From Desulfomonile tiedjei (GTDB lineage Bacteria > Desulfobacterota > Desulfomonilia > Desulfomonilales > Desulfomonilaceae), in contig JACRDF010000011.1 in NCBI GenBank assembly GCA_016212925.1, forward strand, positions 1-64,000: a stretch of DNA of 64,000 nucleotides, given 5' to 3'. Each line of letters opens with the position of its first letter. Within the stretch, counting starts at the first letter, position 1. Positions 44,981 to 54,652 of this stretch are shown piece by piece. The notes under the pieces are model-generated. The model saw nothing but the letters and a program-made list of their open reading frames with translations. It was not told the origin of the DNA and did no database searches. Position numbers and translations under genes: made by a program.

Positions 44981-45442
44981 ATTTGGCCGATTTAGCCATA
45001 GACAGGCCTTTGGTGGGTCTCACAATCTTCTATTGCTGTCCTAACAATTCTCTAACATAAATGGCCCATCGTTCTGTTGTGATGCATATATAGATACCCT
45101 ACGTTGATACGCATCGAAGTAGCATGTCTGGGAGCCGCTTCCTTCTCCGACACCGATGTCCCGCGCCGGCAGGATTTTTAGGGAGCCATGTCCGCGTCGG
45201 GCCTGTCTCAATTTCCGGGCGTCACCGCATAGCCTTATGAACGAGAGTATTGAACATTTCTTAGCCGGAGAGGTCAGAAAAACTTCATGAAAGACAGCTT
45301 CCATGTCTTGTCCGGGACTTGGGCAGACGGACTTTTGGCCAAAACAGCGATCAAGTGAGAAGGGCCTTTGAGGACACCAGGGACGTTCTCGTTTTGAACG
45401 CAGATCCGTATTATCGCAACTATTGAGGAAAGTCGTCAACTT
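44981..45442. other. 462-base leader region upstream of pstC
   Basis: Apart from the possible Pho box at 45041-45057 I see only short open frames (for example a 16-codon one at 45238). GAGGAAAG precedes the pstC ATG by about ten bases. Confidence 0.5.
45041..45057 (+). promoter_or_regulatory. Possible Pho box (two CTAACA repeats, 11-base period)
   Basis: CTAACA occurs at 45041-45046 and again at 45052-45057. PhoB/PhoP-type sites are direct repeats with an 11-base period. The site lies about 385 bases before pstC, so a promoter would give a long leader. Inference from sequence only. Confidence 0.4.
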
Positions 45443-48034
45443 ATGGCGAATACAGCAGGAGCAGGACCAAAGCAGACCCGCCGCTGGGTGTTAATTGTAG
45501 ACCGCATCGCCGACCGCACGATAACCATCGGCGGAGTCCTGGTAATTGCCGCGGTTCTTTTAATGATGGTTTTTCTTGTGTATGAGGTAACGCCTTTGTT
45601 TAGAGGTGGCTCCCTGGAATCCGCCTCGAACTACGCTTTTGAAGGAAAGCCTAAAGAGACTCTTGGCTTGAGCATGGACGATTACCGGACCGTTGCCGTT
45701 GGAATAACCAGAGATGGAACCATACTTGCCTGGCACGCACGGACCGGTACTGCCCTCAAAGCCCCGAGCTTCGATTTTGGAGGCAAGACCGTTACGGCCT
45801 TTGCGCAGACCCTCGACACTACAAACGCGGCCTTCGGGTTTTCCGACGGCAGCGTCCGATTCGGGAGAATTATTTTCAAGAACGATCTGTTGCCCGCGGA
45901 TCCGGCGCCACCTGACCTCAAGCCATTGGATTCCCAAGACAGTACTGACGGCTCGGCTGTGTTTTCAGTGATCCCTGGAAAACAGATTCGCAAGATCTCC
46001 GTGGAAGTGCAACTGGATGAGCAGGTAGTTGTCTCGGAAACCGGCAGTCCCATAGTGGCGCTGAACTATCGCTTGACCGACTTTGGCGAAAGGCCCAAGA
46101 GGACCTTCGTAGCTCTTGACAGCCAAGGGGTGGCAAGCTTGAACATCGCCGAATCCAAGCTGAACCTCTTTACCAGGAAGGTGAAGACTGACGTTACAAA
46201 GACGATTCTTCCCGCGCTGCCGGCCGGCGCGGTTGTGTCGCAGATTTCGGTCACTGAAGCGGGAGACCAGGTTTATTTTGCAGAGAAAAGTGGCAGAATT
46301 TACAGATTCGCCACAAGGGACCTGAATCACCCTGAATTGGTGGACACTCAGGATGTGCTGCCAACAGGCGTGGGTTTGACCGCTTTGGGTTTCCTCGTCG
46401 GCGACGTCTCTTTGGTTGTAGGCGGATCGGACGGGTCGCTCAGCATATATTTTCTATTGGAGAAGAAAGGCGCCTCCTCTTCCGATGGGCTTTCTCTTGT
46501 TCAGACCCGCAAACTCGAGCCACAAATTGCGGCTGTCACTGGATTCGCAGCGGAAGCACGTGGAAAAACCTTCGCCACAGCGGACGCTCGCGGAGGCGTG
46601 TGGGTCCGCCACGGCACGAGCCAAAGGACTCTGCTTCGACTTACCGCTCAGCAGGGCGTGGCGCCACATGGGCTAGTTCTCGCGCCGCGACTGAATGGCC
46701 TGCTGCTTTTGGGCCAAGGGGGGCAAGTTAATTTCTGGGACATTGACATACCTCATCCGGAAGTCTCCCTGCACACTCTTTTCGGGAAAGTCTGGTATGA
46801 GGGTTACCCGCAACCAACCTATACCTGGCAATCGTCCGCAGCAACGGACGCGTTCGAGCCTAAGTTGTCGCTCGTTCCGTTAATTTTCGGCACATTGAAA
46901 GGCACGTTCTATTCGCTGCTGTTTGCCGTCCCCGTTGCCTTGTTGGCGGCAATTTACACCTCGGAGTTCCTTCCACAGAGCGCACGCGGGAAAGTCAAAC
47001 CCGTTATGGAGGTCATGGCGTCCATTCCATCGGTTGTTCTTGGATTTGTGGCCGCGCTTGTGCTCGCTCCATTCGTGGAGAACTGGATCGGCTCGGTAAT
47101 GCTGGTGTTCGCTATTGTGCCCCTATCACTTGTGCTGGCGGCCTATTTGTGGCAACTCCTGCCCCCATCCTTGGCCTTGCGCTTGCATGGATTGACGAAA
47201 TTCCTCTTGATGTTCGTTGTTGTGGGGGCAGCGCTGTGGTTGGCTTATCAGGCAGGTCCCCTATTCGAGAAGGTATTCTTCAACGGCAATTTTCAGGCGT
47301 GGCTCAATCGCGACACGGGACGTCCTGCGCCGTTCCTCTTTATTCTCATTTTGCCGTTAATGGCAGTGGCCGTGAGTCTCGCCGCGTCGCGGGTTTTTGG
47401 TCAGCGCTTCAGCCTCTATCTCCGCAATTTTCCCCCGCTTTATTCGGCGATCCTGGACCTGCTACGGTGGATGGCCCTGGCCGCGGTAATTGGAGGCCTT
47501 TCCTACATTTTGGCTCTCTTTTTGGAAGCGATGGGTGTGGACCCTCGAGGAGAGGTGGTTTCAACGTACGTTCAACGGAATACGTTCATCGTAGGCTTTG
47601 CCATGGGATTTGCGGTCATCCCGATAATTTACACACTGGCCGAAGACGCGCTCAACGCAGTTCCGGATCACCTGCGGGCGGCAAGCCTGGGATGTGGCGC
47701 AACCCCTTGGCAGACCGCAATGTGGATCATATTGCCCACGGCAATGAGCGGTGTTTTTTCCGCGATTATGATTGGAATGGGACGTGCGGTGGGCGAAACC
47801 ATGATAGTCGTGATGTCCGCCGGGAACACGCCTCTGATAGACCTTAATATTTTCAATGGACTACGGGCCCTCTCTGCAAATATTGCCGTGGAACTTCCTG
47901 AAGCGCCTAAAGATGGCACCTTGTACCGGGTGCTCTTTTTGACGGGGTTGGTTCTGTTTGGGATGACCTTCGTCATCAACACTGTGGCGGAATTGGTGCG
48001 CTTGAGGTTCCGCAAACGCGCGATGCAGCTATGA
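45443..48034 (+). CDS. pstC: Phosphate ABC transporter permease PstC with large N-terminal extracytoplasmic domain
   Basis: This is an 863-residue permease. One membrane helix (TIGGVLVIAAVLLMMVFLVYEV) is followed by about 400 residues of beta-strand repeats (for example VGLTALGFLVGDVSLVVGGSDGSLSIYF and GKTFATADARGGVWVRHG), propeller-like. The permease core follows, from LVPLIFGTLKGTFYSLLFAVPVALLAAIYTSEF to NTVAELVRLRF, with the coupling EAA-type segment LRAASLGCGATPWQTAMWIILP. The N-terminal domain roughly doubles the usual length of PstC. Such long forms are known in other Gram-negatives. Four bases separate it from the next frame's first ATG. Confidence 0.88.
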   Translation: MANTAGAGPKQTRRWVLIVDRIADRTITIGGVLVIAAVLLMMVFLVYEVTPLFRGGSLESASNYAFEGKPKETLGLSMDDYRTVAVGITRDGTILAWHARTGTALKAPSFDFGGKTVTAFAQTLDTTNAAFGFSDGSVRFGRIIFKNDLLPADPAPPDLKPLDSQDSTDGSAVFSVIPGKQIRKISVEVQLDEQVVVSETGSPIVALNYRLTDFGERPKRTFVALDSQGVASLNIAESKLNLFTRKVKTDVTKTILPALPAGAVVSQISVTEAGDQVYFAEKSGRIYRFATRDLNHPELVDTQDVLPTGVGLTALGFLVGDVSLVVGGSDGSLSIYFLLEKKGASSSDGLSLVQTRKLEPQIAAVTGFAAEARGKTFATADARGGVWVRHGTSQRTLLRLTAQQGVAPHGLVLAPRLNGLLLLGQGGQVNFWDIDIPHPEVSLHTLFGKVWYEGYPQPTYTWQSSAATDAFEPKLSLVPLIFGTLKGTFYSLLFAVPVALLAAIYTSEFLPQSARGKVKPVMEVMASIPSVVLGFVAALVLAPFVENWIGSVMLVFAIVPLSLVLAAYLWQLLPPSLALRLHGLTKFLLMFVVVGAALWLAYQAGPLFEKVFFNGNFQAWLNRDTGRPAPFLFILILPLMAVAVSLAASRVFGQRFSLYLRNFPPLYSAILDLLRWMALAAVIGGLSYILALFLEAMGVDPRGEVVSTYVQRNTFIVGFAMGFAVIPIIYTLAEDALNAVPDHLRAASLGCGATPWQTAMWIILPTAMSGVFSAIMIGMGRAVGETMIVVMSAGNTPLIDLNIFNGLRALSANIAVELPEAPKDGTLYRVLFLTGLVLFGMTFVINTVAELVRLRFRKRAMQL

Positions 48035-48080
48035 GGGCATGAGGGCAACCTTGCCACTGAGGCCACACAAGGAATTCGGA

Positions 48081-49931
48081 ATGAAGGATGGTGCGGATGG
48101 AGCTTCGGCAGCCGCTGCAGAGCCATTGGACGAAACACCAAGGACGCTTGAATCAGGCATCATGATAGACGCTACGAAACGGCCTGTCGCGGAGAAGCCA
48201 GGCCCCGACGGAGCGGAAGAGGTGGCTGATCGGGGGCCTATTGTGCCTCGAAGGTCCCTGGTCTGGGATTTCAAGGCCAGAGGCGAGCCCTTTCTATGGG
48301 GTTTCGGAGGCGCGCTGGTCGTCGGCATCTTGATGATAGTCGCATTTCTGATCCTCATCTTGTACAACGGCATACTGACCTTCTATCCGCAATCTATTGA
48401 AGTGGCTACGCTTCGCGACGGCACCACGATCGCTGGAGAATTATCGCGCTCTGAGATGTACAGGCCTGGGCCGGAGTTGATCGCAACACTCTCGGAAGCG
48501 GCTCGAAAGGAGATCGAGGTCAACAAAGGGCTTATTCGTAGATTTCTCTACAAGACAGGCAATTTCGATCTATATAATCAGGATTTCCGCTGGGTATCCG
48601 CGTATGAAATAGACAAGGTCACTCGGCCGTCCGACATGTTTTTCTTTGAGCGGATTGAATGGGGGCCATTTATAGGCACCATCCGGCAGCTTGACCTTAA
48701 CGGAACCGTTTTAGACGTGAATTCCCTTTCCCTGGCCAAACTCCAAGCGGAACAAGAGGCTGCGGCCCATCGCCGGAAACGCATCCACGATATTGAACGA
48801 AATGAAATCGCCGCGGTGAACTATTACCTGGAACAGGGCCGGTTGAAGCTCAGAAAGGTCGAACTGGCCCACGGCCAAAAGAGCCCTGAATATCAACAGG
48901 CGGAGTCAAAGTTCAAGCAAGAGTCCGAAAAACTCGACGCCCAGTATCGGGACCTTTCATCGGAAGCTGCAAGCATCAAAGAAAAGGACGCGAAGTACAC
49001 CATTTCCCTGGCAGACGTGAGCGGAAAAGAAAAGACATTCAAATTGTCTGATATCGTCCGTGTATATCAGGCCAACACCTTGACTTTCCAGCAAAAGGCC
49101 GGAGTGTATCTATCGCGCTGGTGGGAATTCCTTAGCCAAGAGCCGCGTGAAGCAAACACCGAAGGCGGAGTGATGCCGGCCATTTTCGGGACTTTCTGCA
49201 TGACGGTTCTCATGGCTCTATCCGTTTCCCCTTTCGGAGTCATAGCAGCGCTGTACTTGAGGGAGTATGCCAAACAGGGACGGTTGGTTTCTCTCGTCCG
49301 AATATGTGTGAACAACCTGGCGGGCGTGCCTTCTATTGTGTACGGGGTCTTCGGTCTTGGGTTCTTCGCCTACGTGCTGGGAGGGAGCCTGGATCAACTC
49401 TTTTTTCCCGAACGTCTCCCCACACCGACTTACGGCACCGGAGGCCTAATGTGGGCTTCCCTGACCCTCGCCCTCTTGACCGTCCCGGTAGTCATCGTGG
49501 CCACCGAAGAGGCACTTGCCGCTGTGCCTCAATCTATGCGCGAAGGGTCCTTGGCCTGTGGCGCTTCCAAATGGCAGACCATAAAATATATCGTGCTCCC
49601 GAGGGCCATGCCCGGAATCATGACCGGGTTGATCCTGGCCATGGCACGAGGCGCGGGCGAGGTAGCGCCCCTGATGCTTGTGGGCGTGGTCAAGATGGCT
49701 CCGGAATTACCGATTGATCAAATCTTCCCCTATATACACCTGGAACGGAGTTTCATGCACCTAGGATTTCATATTTACGACGTGGGATTTCAATCGAGGA
49801 ATTCCGAGGCGGCCAGACCCATGGTGTACACGACAACGCTCTTGCTGATCAGTTTGGTGTTCGCCATGAACGCCGCGTCGATAATGATTCGCAATCGCCT
49901 GAAACGCAAGTTTTCCATAGGACAGTTTTAG
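48081..49931 (+). CDS. pstA: Phosphate ABC transporter permease PstA, extended N-terminus
   Basis: This is a 616-residue permease partner of PstC. A cytoplasmic N-terminus ([16 protein letters not shown]…) precedes the first helix ([27 protein letters not shown]). An inserted domain with a coiled-coil region ([22 protein letters not shown]…[19 protein letters not shown]) follows, then the transport core ([55 protein letters not shown]). The ATG at 48081 (AAGGA seven bases upstream) is preferred over 48039. It ends 11 bases before pstB. Confidence 0.88.
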   Translation: MKDGADGASAAAAEPLDETPRTLESGIMIDATKRPVAEKPGPDGAEEVADRGPIVPRRSLVWDFKARGEPFLWGFGGALVVGILMIVAFLILILYNGILTFYPQSIEVATLRDGTTIAGELSRSEMYRPGPELIATLSEAARKEIEVNKGLIRRFLYKTGNFDLYNQDFRWVSAYEIDKVTRPSDMFFFERIEWGPFIGTIRQLDLNGTVLDVNSLSLAKLQAEQEAAAHRRKRIHDIERNEIAAVNYYLEQGRLKLRKVELAHGQKSPEYQQAESKFKQESEKLDAQYRDLSSEAASIKEKDAKYTISLADVSGKEKTFKLSDIVRVYQANTLTFQQKAGVYLSRWWEFLSQEPREANTEGGVMPAIFGTFCMTVLMALSVSPFGVIAALYLREYAKQGRLVSLVRICVNNLAGVPSIVYGVFGLGFFAYVLGGSLDQLFFPERLPTPTYGTGGLMWASLTLALLTVPVVIVATEEALAAVPQSMREGSLACGASKWQTIKYIVLPRAMPGIMTGLILAMARGAGEVAPLMLVGVVKMAPELPIDQIFPYIHLERSFMHLGFHIYDVGFQSRNSEAARPMVYTTTLLLISLVFAMNAASIMIRNRLKRKFSIGQF

Positions 49932-49942
49932 GAGGAATCCTG

Positions 49943-50755
49943 ATGCCCATCAGGGAAGATAATTCCAACGGCACGGTCTATCACGTTAAGGAAGGTCCTC
50001 ACGGGCGCGTGCTCTCCATTGAGCAATTCGATCTCTGGTACGGTCAACAGCAGGCCCTTTTCGATACGAACATGACCGTTGAGAAAGGTCTGGTTACGGC
50101 TCTCATCGGACCTTCCGGCTGCGGGAAGTCAACTCTCCTGAGGGCGATCAATCGAATGAACGATCTGATAGACGGCCTGCACACCAAGGGAAAGATTCTC
50201 CTGGACGGGACCGACATCTACAGTCCTGCCGTTGACGTAATAGGCTTGCGCAAGTCCATGGGGATGGTGTTTCAGAAACCGAACCCGTTCCCAATGTCAA
50301 TAGCTGACAACGTTATCTATCCGCTGAGAGTAGATGGGGTCCGGGACAAGCGAGTCCTCCAGGAAACCGCTGTAACCGCCCTTCAATCAGCCGCACTTTG
50401 GGACGAGGTTAAAGACCGCCTTCATGAGAATGCTCTGGGATTATCCGGCGGACAGCAGCAGCGGCTCTGTATTGCTCGGGCAATCGCCGGGGAACCTGAC
50501 GTGCTCCTGATGGATGAACCATGCTCGGCTTTGGACCCCGTTGCCACAGGAAAGATCGAGGACTTGATCGATGAGTTGCGCGGCCGCTACACCATCGTAA
50601 TAGTGACCCACAATATGCAGCAAGCTGCGCGGGTCTCTGACAATACCGCCTTCATGTATTTGGGCAGGCTCATCGAATACGGCGAGACTTCGAGAATATT
50701 CACAAATCCTAAGGTCGAAAAGACAATGGAGTACGTAACAGGCCGCTTCGGCTAA
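49943..50755 (+). CDS. pstB: Phosphate ABC transporter ATPase PstB
   Basis: This is a 270-residue ATPase that powers the PstCA permease. Walker A is [14 protein letters not shown], the signature is [14 protein letters not shown], Walker B is [13 protein letters not shown], and the H-loop is [12 protein letters not shown]. The ribosome binding site is GGAGGAA. A MITE-like repeat starts five bases after the stop. PstS and PhoU are not in the window. Confidence 0.95.
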   Translation: MPIREDNSNGTVYHVKEGPHGRVLSIEQFDLWYGQQQALFDTNMTVEKGLVTALIGPSGCGKSTLLRAINRMNDLIDGLHTKGKILLDGTDIYSPAVDVIGLRKSMGMVFQKPNPFPMSIADNVIYPLRVDGVRDKRVLQETAVTALQSAALWDEVKDRLHENALGLSGGQQQRLCIARAIAGEPDVLLMDEPCSALDPVATGKIEDLIDELRGRYTIVIVTHNMQQAARVSDNTAFMYLGRLIEYGETSRIFTNPKVEKTMEYVTGRFG

Positions 50756-50759
50756 TACT

Positions 50760-50873
50760 TAGTGATTCTCAAAGGTTTTTTCCGAATGGAGTCGCACTGC
50801 GGGACAAGCCAGTCCCGCGTTGGCGGGACACCCACAAATTAATGCGTGATTACTGCTTTCGAGAACTGCTATA
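50760..50873 (-). mobile_element. MITE-like element copy B
   Basis: Reverse orientation. Its ends on the minus strand are TATAGCAGTTCTCGAAAG and CCTTTGAGAATCACTA, as in copy A. The inner module GTGGGTGTCCCGCCAACGCG and TGGCTTGTCCCGC are shared with copy C. It begins five bases after the pstB stop. Confidence 0.65.
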
Positions 50874-50917
50874 TCTCGCGAAACTATCCGTGCCTGGCCC
50901 TCCTGTGGGGAGCAATT

Positions 50918-51697
50918 TCATTTTCCTTGAAAAACCGCCGGCCGTCTTTCAAAGAACGCCCCTATTCCTTCCTTGTAGTCATGGCTGTCGTATACCTGAC
51001 GTCGCATGCTCTGCACCCTTTCGAAAGTCTCAGGGCTGAGGTTATGAGAAGTTGACAGCAATCGAATTTCTTCTTTGAGAAGACTAATGACGAGGGGTGA
51101 GTTCCGGCAAATCTGCTCGGCTATGCTCCGGGCAACAGACTCCAGTTGCTCGACGGGAACTGCACGGTTCACGACCTCCGCGTCGACCAAACGTTTTACC
51201 GGAAAGGGCTCCGCGGTAAACAGCATCTCTTTGCAGAGCGGCGTGCCTCCGGTGACAATTAGGTTCTGGACACCTGAAATGTTGTAGGGAACCCCGAGTT
51301 TCGCGGGAGTAATGGCAAAGGTAGAATCTTCCGCAGCGATGATGATGTCACAACTCATAACGAGTTCACAGGCCCCACCCCACACACTCCCTTCGATCAT
51401 GGCAATTACCGGTGCAGGAAAATGCTCCATGGTCCTCACGGCAAGTCTAAGCGGGTCGGTGTACGTCAACGGGTCCCTGCCGTCCAGCGGCAACTCGTTC
51501 ACATCGTGTCCGGCCGAGAAAACCTTTGACCCGGCAGGCGCCCTGAGAATGACCACGCGGACCCCCTGTTTCTTCATGTCTTCTAGAGCGCAACAGAGGT
51601 CGTCGATCAGTTCCTTACTCAGGGAATTGTGTTTCTTAGGGTTGTTGAGAGTAATAGTGCCTATGCCGTTTGAAAGATTTGTTTCGACCAATCCCAT
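50918..51697 (-). CDS. scpB: Methylmalonyl-CoA decarboxylase (ScpB-like crotonase)
   Basis: This is a 259-residue crotonase-fold protein matching E. coli ScpB closely by recollection: LRAPAGSKVFSAGHDVNELPLDGRDPLTYTDPLR, then MIEGSVWGGACELVMSCDIIIAAEDSTFAITPAKLGVPYN, then SLLKEEIRLLSTSHNLSPETFERVQSMRRQVYDSHDYKEGIGAFFERR. It decarboxylates methylmalonyl-CoA to propionyl-CoA without biotin. A strong AAGGAGG precedes the ATG at 51697. It lies downstream of an ABC permease on the same strand. Confidence 0.9.
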   Translation of the reverse strand: MGLVETNLSNGIGTITLNNPKKHNSLSKELIDDLCCALEDMKKQGVRVVILRAPAGSKVFSAGHDVNELPLDGRDPLTYTDPLRLAVRTMEHFPAPVIAMIEGSVWGGACELVMSCDIIIAAEDSTFAITPAKLGVPYNISGVQNLIVTGGTPLCKEMLFTAEPFPVKRLVDAEVVNRAVPVEQLESVARSIAEQICRNSPLVISLLKEEIRLLSTSHNLSPETFERVQSMRRQVYDSHDYKEGIGAFFERRPAVFQGK

Positions 51698-51876
51698 ATC
51701 CGATCCTCCTTGTTATTCCATGTGCACGGATTCCGATGACCGCCCTGTCCCTCTGCATTCCTCAAGTTCGACCTTCACAAAGATATTCCCGGGGTCTTCT
51801 TGGGTATCAAGTTTAGTGCGCTCAAGGGATCAGTGGATTCCGCTGCTCATGCTAAATTGCGACCAAAGGTCTTGTG

Positions 51877-52743
51877 TCATATAATGTCTGCGAAGACCCT
51901 CTTGCTCTTCATGAACCACACATACCCCAGCTGCATCAACACCAGCGAAACGATTGTCACCGCGAACCACCAACCCCATTCAATGGGTTGGCCCCATATC
52001 AGGGTGCGTCGCGCATCCTCAAGAATAGTGGTGAGCGGGTTTAGCCTGAGAAGCGCTCGAAACATCCCGGGTGCCGCAGACAGCGGATAGATTACGGGCG
52101 ATGCGAAGAAAAGCAATTGAAGCAATATCACGATGGCTTGCCCCACGTCCCTGACAAAGACTCCCAGAGAGGCCAGGAACCACGCCACGCCCAGGCTCAG
52201 CGCACACAGCGGCAACAGAACCAGGGGGAACATGTAAATGGTCGACGATATCTCGGGGGAGAGGATGAGCAGCGTGGGAATCAGGATGGCCAGGCCGAAG
52301 CCGGCATTGACGATGCTTGCCAACAATATGGCGACAGGCAGGATCTCCAGCGGAAAAACGACTTTTTTCACCAGGCTTGGGTTCTCATAAATCGCTGACG
52401 GGGCTTTGGAAGCGCATACCGAGAAAACGTTGTATATGATTATTCCGCAGAAGAGTGCCAGGGCGAACTGGCCTGTTCCGGCTTCCGCGGCCGGCCCGAA
52501 CCTGGCCTTGAGGATGACGCCGAACACCACGGTATACACAGCCAGTGTCAGCAACGGATTCAGCAATGACCAAAATAATCCTAAGTACGTGCCCTTATAA
52601 CGTCCGACCACTTCTCTCCAAGCAAACTGCCTGATCATGTCTCGATAGGAGAAGAGGTCGTGAAACATCTTCAGCGGATTAATAAACTCCGCAGCAGAAG
52701 GGGCAATACCGGTAATTCTTGTCGTCCGCGTCACTGATCGCAC
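51877..52743 (-). CDS. ABC-2-type polysaccharide/polyol-phosphate export permease
   Basis: This is a 288-residue inner-membrane permease with six helices. The N-terminal amphipathic segment and core (SYRDMIRQFAWREVVGRYKGTYLGLFWSLLNPLLTLAVYTVVFGVI) are typical of Wzm/TagG-type exporters of O-antigen or teichoic-type polymers. The C-terminus ends in RRTLIWGQPIEWGWWFAV. No ATPase partner (Wzt/TagH) or glycosyltransferase is adjacent in the window. The start is probably GTG 52743. Confidence 0.85.
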   Translation of the reverse strand: MRSVTRTTRITGIAPSAAEFINPLKMFHDLFSYRDMIRQFAWREVVGRYKGTYLGLFWSLLNPLLTLAVYTVVFGVILKARFGPAAEAGTGQFALALFCGIIIYNVFSVCASKAPSAIYENPSLVKKVVFPLEILPVAILLASIVNAGFGLAILIPTLLILSPEISSTIYMFPLVLLPLCALSLGVAWFLASLGVFVRDVGQAIVILLQLLFFASPVIYPLSAAPGMFRALLRLNPLTTILEDARRTLIWGQPIEWGWWFAVTIVSLVLMQLGYVWFMKSKRVFADII

Positions 52744-53014
52744 CTCGTCAAACTAAGTTGCACTCGCAAACCTCGCTGATTGAATGTAGGGATGCTTCGC
52801 CGGTTTGCCGACATGATACTAGATTTTCAGCATTTGCCGGTCAAGGCTTTTGGCTCTTTCCGGCGACTGGTTTCAAAAGGCCGGGACTTGGGTAAGGACG
52901 TTCGCCATAGCGAACCATCTGCATTAAAAAAGACAATTGAAAAATACTTCTGGCCTGCTATTATCGCGATCTGTTTTTTGTGCAAAACCATTCTATGTCT
53001 ATCAGGGAGAACTC

Positions 53015-53179
53015 ATGGACAAATGGGTCTTCGGCATAAGTGTTACGGTAGTGGGTATGGGGGGGACGCTCCTCACTCTTTGGTTTCTTAGCTTGTGCAT
53101 AATGCTCCTGAAGAAAGCCTTTCCACCGGTGCCGGAATCGCCTTCAGCCGGGAATTCCCAAGGAGGAGGGGCAAAATGA
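53015..53179 (+). CDS. OadG-type small membrane subunit of a sodium-pumping decarboxylase
   Basis: This is a 54-residue protein with one membrane helix (GISVTVVGMGGTLLTLWFLSLCIMLLKKAF) and a Pro/Ser/Gly tail, typical of the gamma subunit (OadG/MmdD) that stabilises the decarboxylase complex. Its stop codon overlaps the start of the beta-subunit gene (ATGA). The ATG at 53015 with AGGGAGA upstream is preferred over the longer frame from 52937. Confidence 0.75.
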   Translation: MDKWVFGISVTVVGMGGTLLTLWFLSLCIMLLKKAFPPVPESPSAGNSQGGGAK

Positions 53180-54327
53180 TTGAGAGCATTCTTATTGCGC
53201 TTTCCGGTCTGGGTGAGGGATTTGCCTACCTGGCCACTGCTAAGGGGCTCCCTAACATAATCATGATGATAATCGGAGGCGTTCTGCTTTATCTGGCGAT
53301 AAAGAAAGACGTCGAGCCTCTCTTGCTTGTCCCTATCGGGTTCGGCTGCCTCCTGGTAAATATTCCCTTGGGCGATTTGATGGAGCAAGGGGGTATCTTA
53401 AAGTTCTTCTATGACACAGGAATCATCACCGAATTATTTCCCCTGCTGATCTTCGTGGGGATCGGAGCCATGACGGATTTTAGCCCGTTGCTGGAGAATC
53501 CGAAGATCCTGCTACTAGGTGCGGCTGGACAGTTTGGGATTTTTATGACCCTGCTTCTTGCGTTGGCACTGGGATTTTCTCAAGCCGAAGCCGTGTGCAT
53601 AGGGATCATAGGCGCATGCGACGGTCCGACCGCGATTTATGTCACCACTCAATACGCACCACACCTTTTGGCCGCGGTTTCCGTCGCGGCCTATTCCTAT
53701 ATGTCGCTGGTACCCATTATTCAGCCGCCTATTATGAGGTTACTTACAACGCAGCGGGAAAGAACCATTCATATGAAAATGGTGCAAGGAACCATTTCCA
53801 AGAACACCCGGATTCTGTTTCCCATTCTTGTGACCGTTGTAACAGGCTTGATCGCCCCCAAGGGTCTTCCGCTTATGGGCATGATTATGCTGGGGAACTT
53901 TCTCAAAGAGAGTGGAGTGGTCACCCGCTTGACCAACGCGTCTGAAAACGAGATTGCAAACGTGGTCACGCTGTTTCTGGGTCTTGCCATCGGCGGAACC
54001 ATGGAGGGCCATGCATTCCTGAAGGTGGCGACGCTCAAAATCTTCGGATTGGGCCTTCTGGCCATCTGTCTCGACACTGTGGCGGGCGTAATGTTCGGGA
54101 AGCTCATGTGCTTCCTCTCGGGCGGAAAAATCAATCCCCTCATAGGTGCAGCAGGTATTTCGGCATACCCGATGGCCGCCCGAGTGGTGCAGAACCAGGG
54201 GCGACTGTATGACAAGAAAAACTACCTGCTTATGCATGCCATGGGGGCCAACACCGGCGGCCAGATAGGATCGGTCATGGCAGCGGCGATAATGCTGTCT
54301 ATTCTCAAGGGCATGGGACTGGTATAG
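53176..54327 (+). CDS. OadB-type sodium-ion-translocating decarboxylase beta subunit
   Basis: This is a 383-residue integral membrane protein. The core motifs are GIGAMTDFSPLLENPKILLLGAAGQFGIFMTLLLALALGF, then IGIIGACDGPTAIYVTTQYAPHLLAAVSVAAYSYMSLVPIIQPPI, then HAMGANTGGQIGSVMAAAIML. It carries the sodium channel and carboxybiotin decarboxylation site. It is preceded by GGAGGAGGGG and overlaps OadG. The biotin-carrying alpha subunit is not adjacent. The nearby ScpB-like enzyme hints at methylmalonyl-CoA chemistry, but this is inference. Confidence 0.92.
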   Translation: MIESILIALSGLGEGFAYLATAKGLPNIIMMIIGGVLLYLAIKKDVEPLLLVPIGFGCLLVNIPLGDLMEQGGILKFFYDTGIITELFPLLIFVGIGAMTDFSPLLENPKILLLGAAGQFGIFMTLLLALALGFSQAEAVCIGIIGACDGPTAIYVTTQYAPHLLAAVSVAAYSYMSLVPIIQPPIMRLLTTQRERTIHMKMVQGTISKNTRILFPILVTVVTGLIAPKGLPLMGMIMLGNFLKESGVVTRLTNASENEIANVVTLFLGLAIGGTMEGHAFLKVATLKIFGLGLLAICLDTVAGVMFGKLMCFLSGGKINPLIGAAGISAYPMAARVVQNQGRLYDKKNYLLMHAMGANTGGQIGSVMAAAIMLSILKGMGLV

Positions 54328-54652
54328 CCTCTCCTTGAAATGCAGCACATTGCCGCGCGTGCAACCAAATGAAAATGGGAGTTCTCGTAATCCTTAGCGT
54401 GGCCCTTTGAGGCATCTGTTTTGTTCTGCCGAGAAAACCCGCCCTCCTGACCTCATATTTGGGCGGTGGAGCTGGACTCAAAGGGACAAAAAGGTCCGCC
54501 GATCCTATCCCAAAATACTCCGACCGACCGACTGATCATCTTTGCCAAGCCTGGACCGGTCCATCGCTCGCTTCGCGATCCCAAATCCAATTGCCGTAGA
54601 GAAAAACCTGATATATGGTATTTCGTCCCGTAGGGATTATGCGAAGGAAGAT
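54328..54652. other. Non-coding stretch between the decarboxylase and potassium-uptake genes
   Basis: There are about 325 bases with no convincing gene. A short frame at 54369 with an in-frame TGA at 54408 was examined and rejected. GAAGGAAGAT precedes the next ATG at 54653. Confidence 0.5.

Noticed and set aside
45041-45439. 132-residue minus-strand frame upstream of pstC
   Set aside because: No ribosome binding site or recognisable motif. It overlaps the leader and the possible Pho box.
54369-54600. Second possible UGA read-through frame (ATG 54369, TGA 54408, motif U-Gly-Ile-Cys)
   Set aside because: No ribosome binding site, only 13 codons before the TGA, a weak hairpin after it, and a tail of shadow-like composition. 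It overlaps the spurious N-terminus of the KtrB frame.
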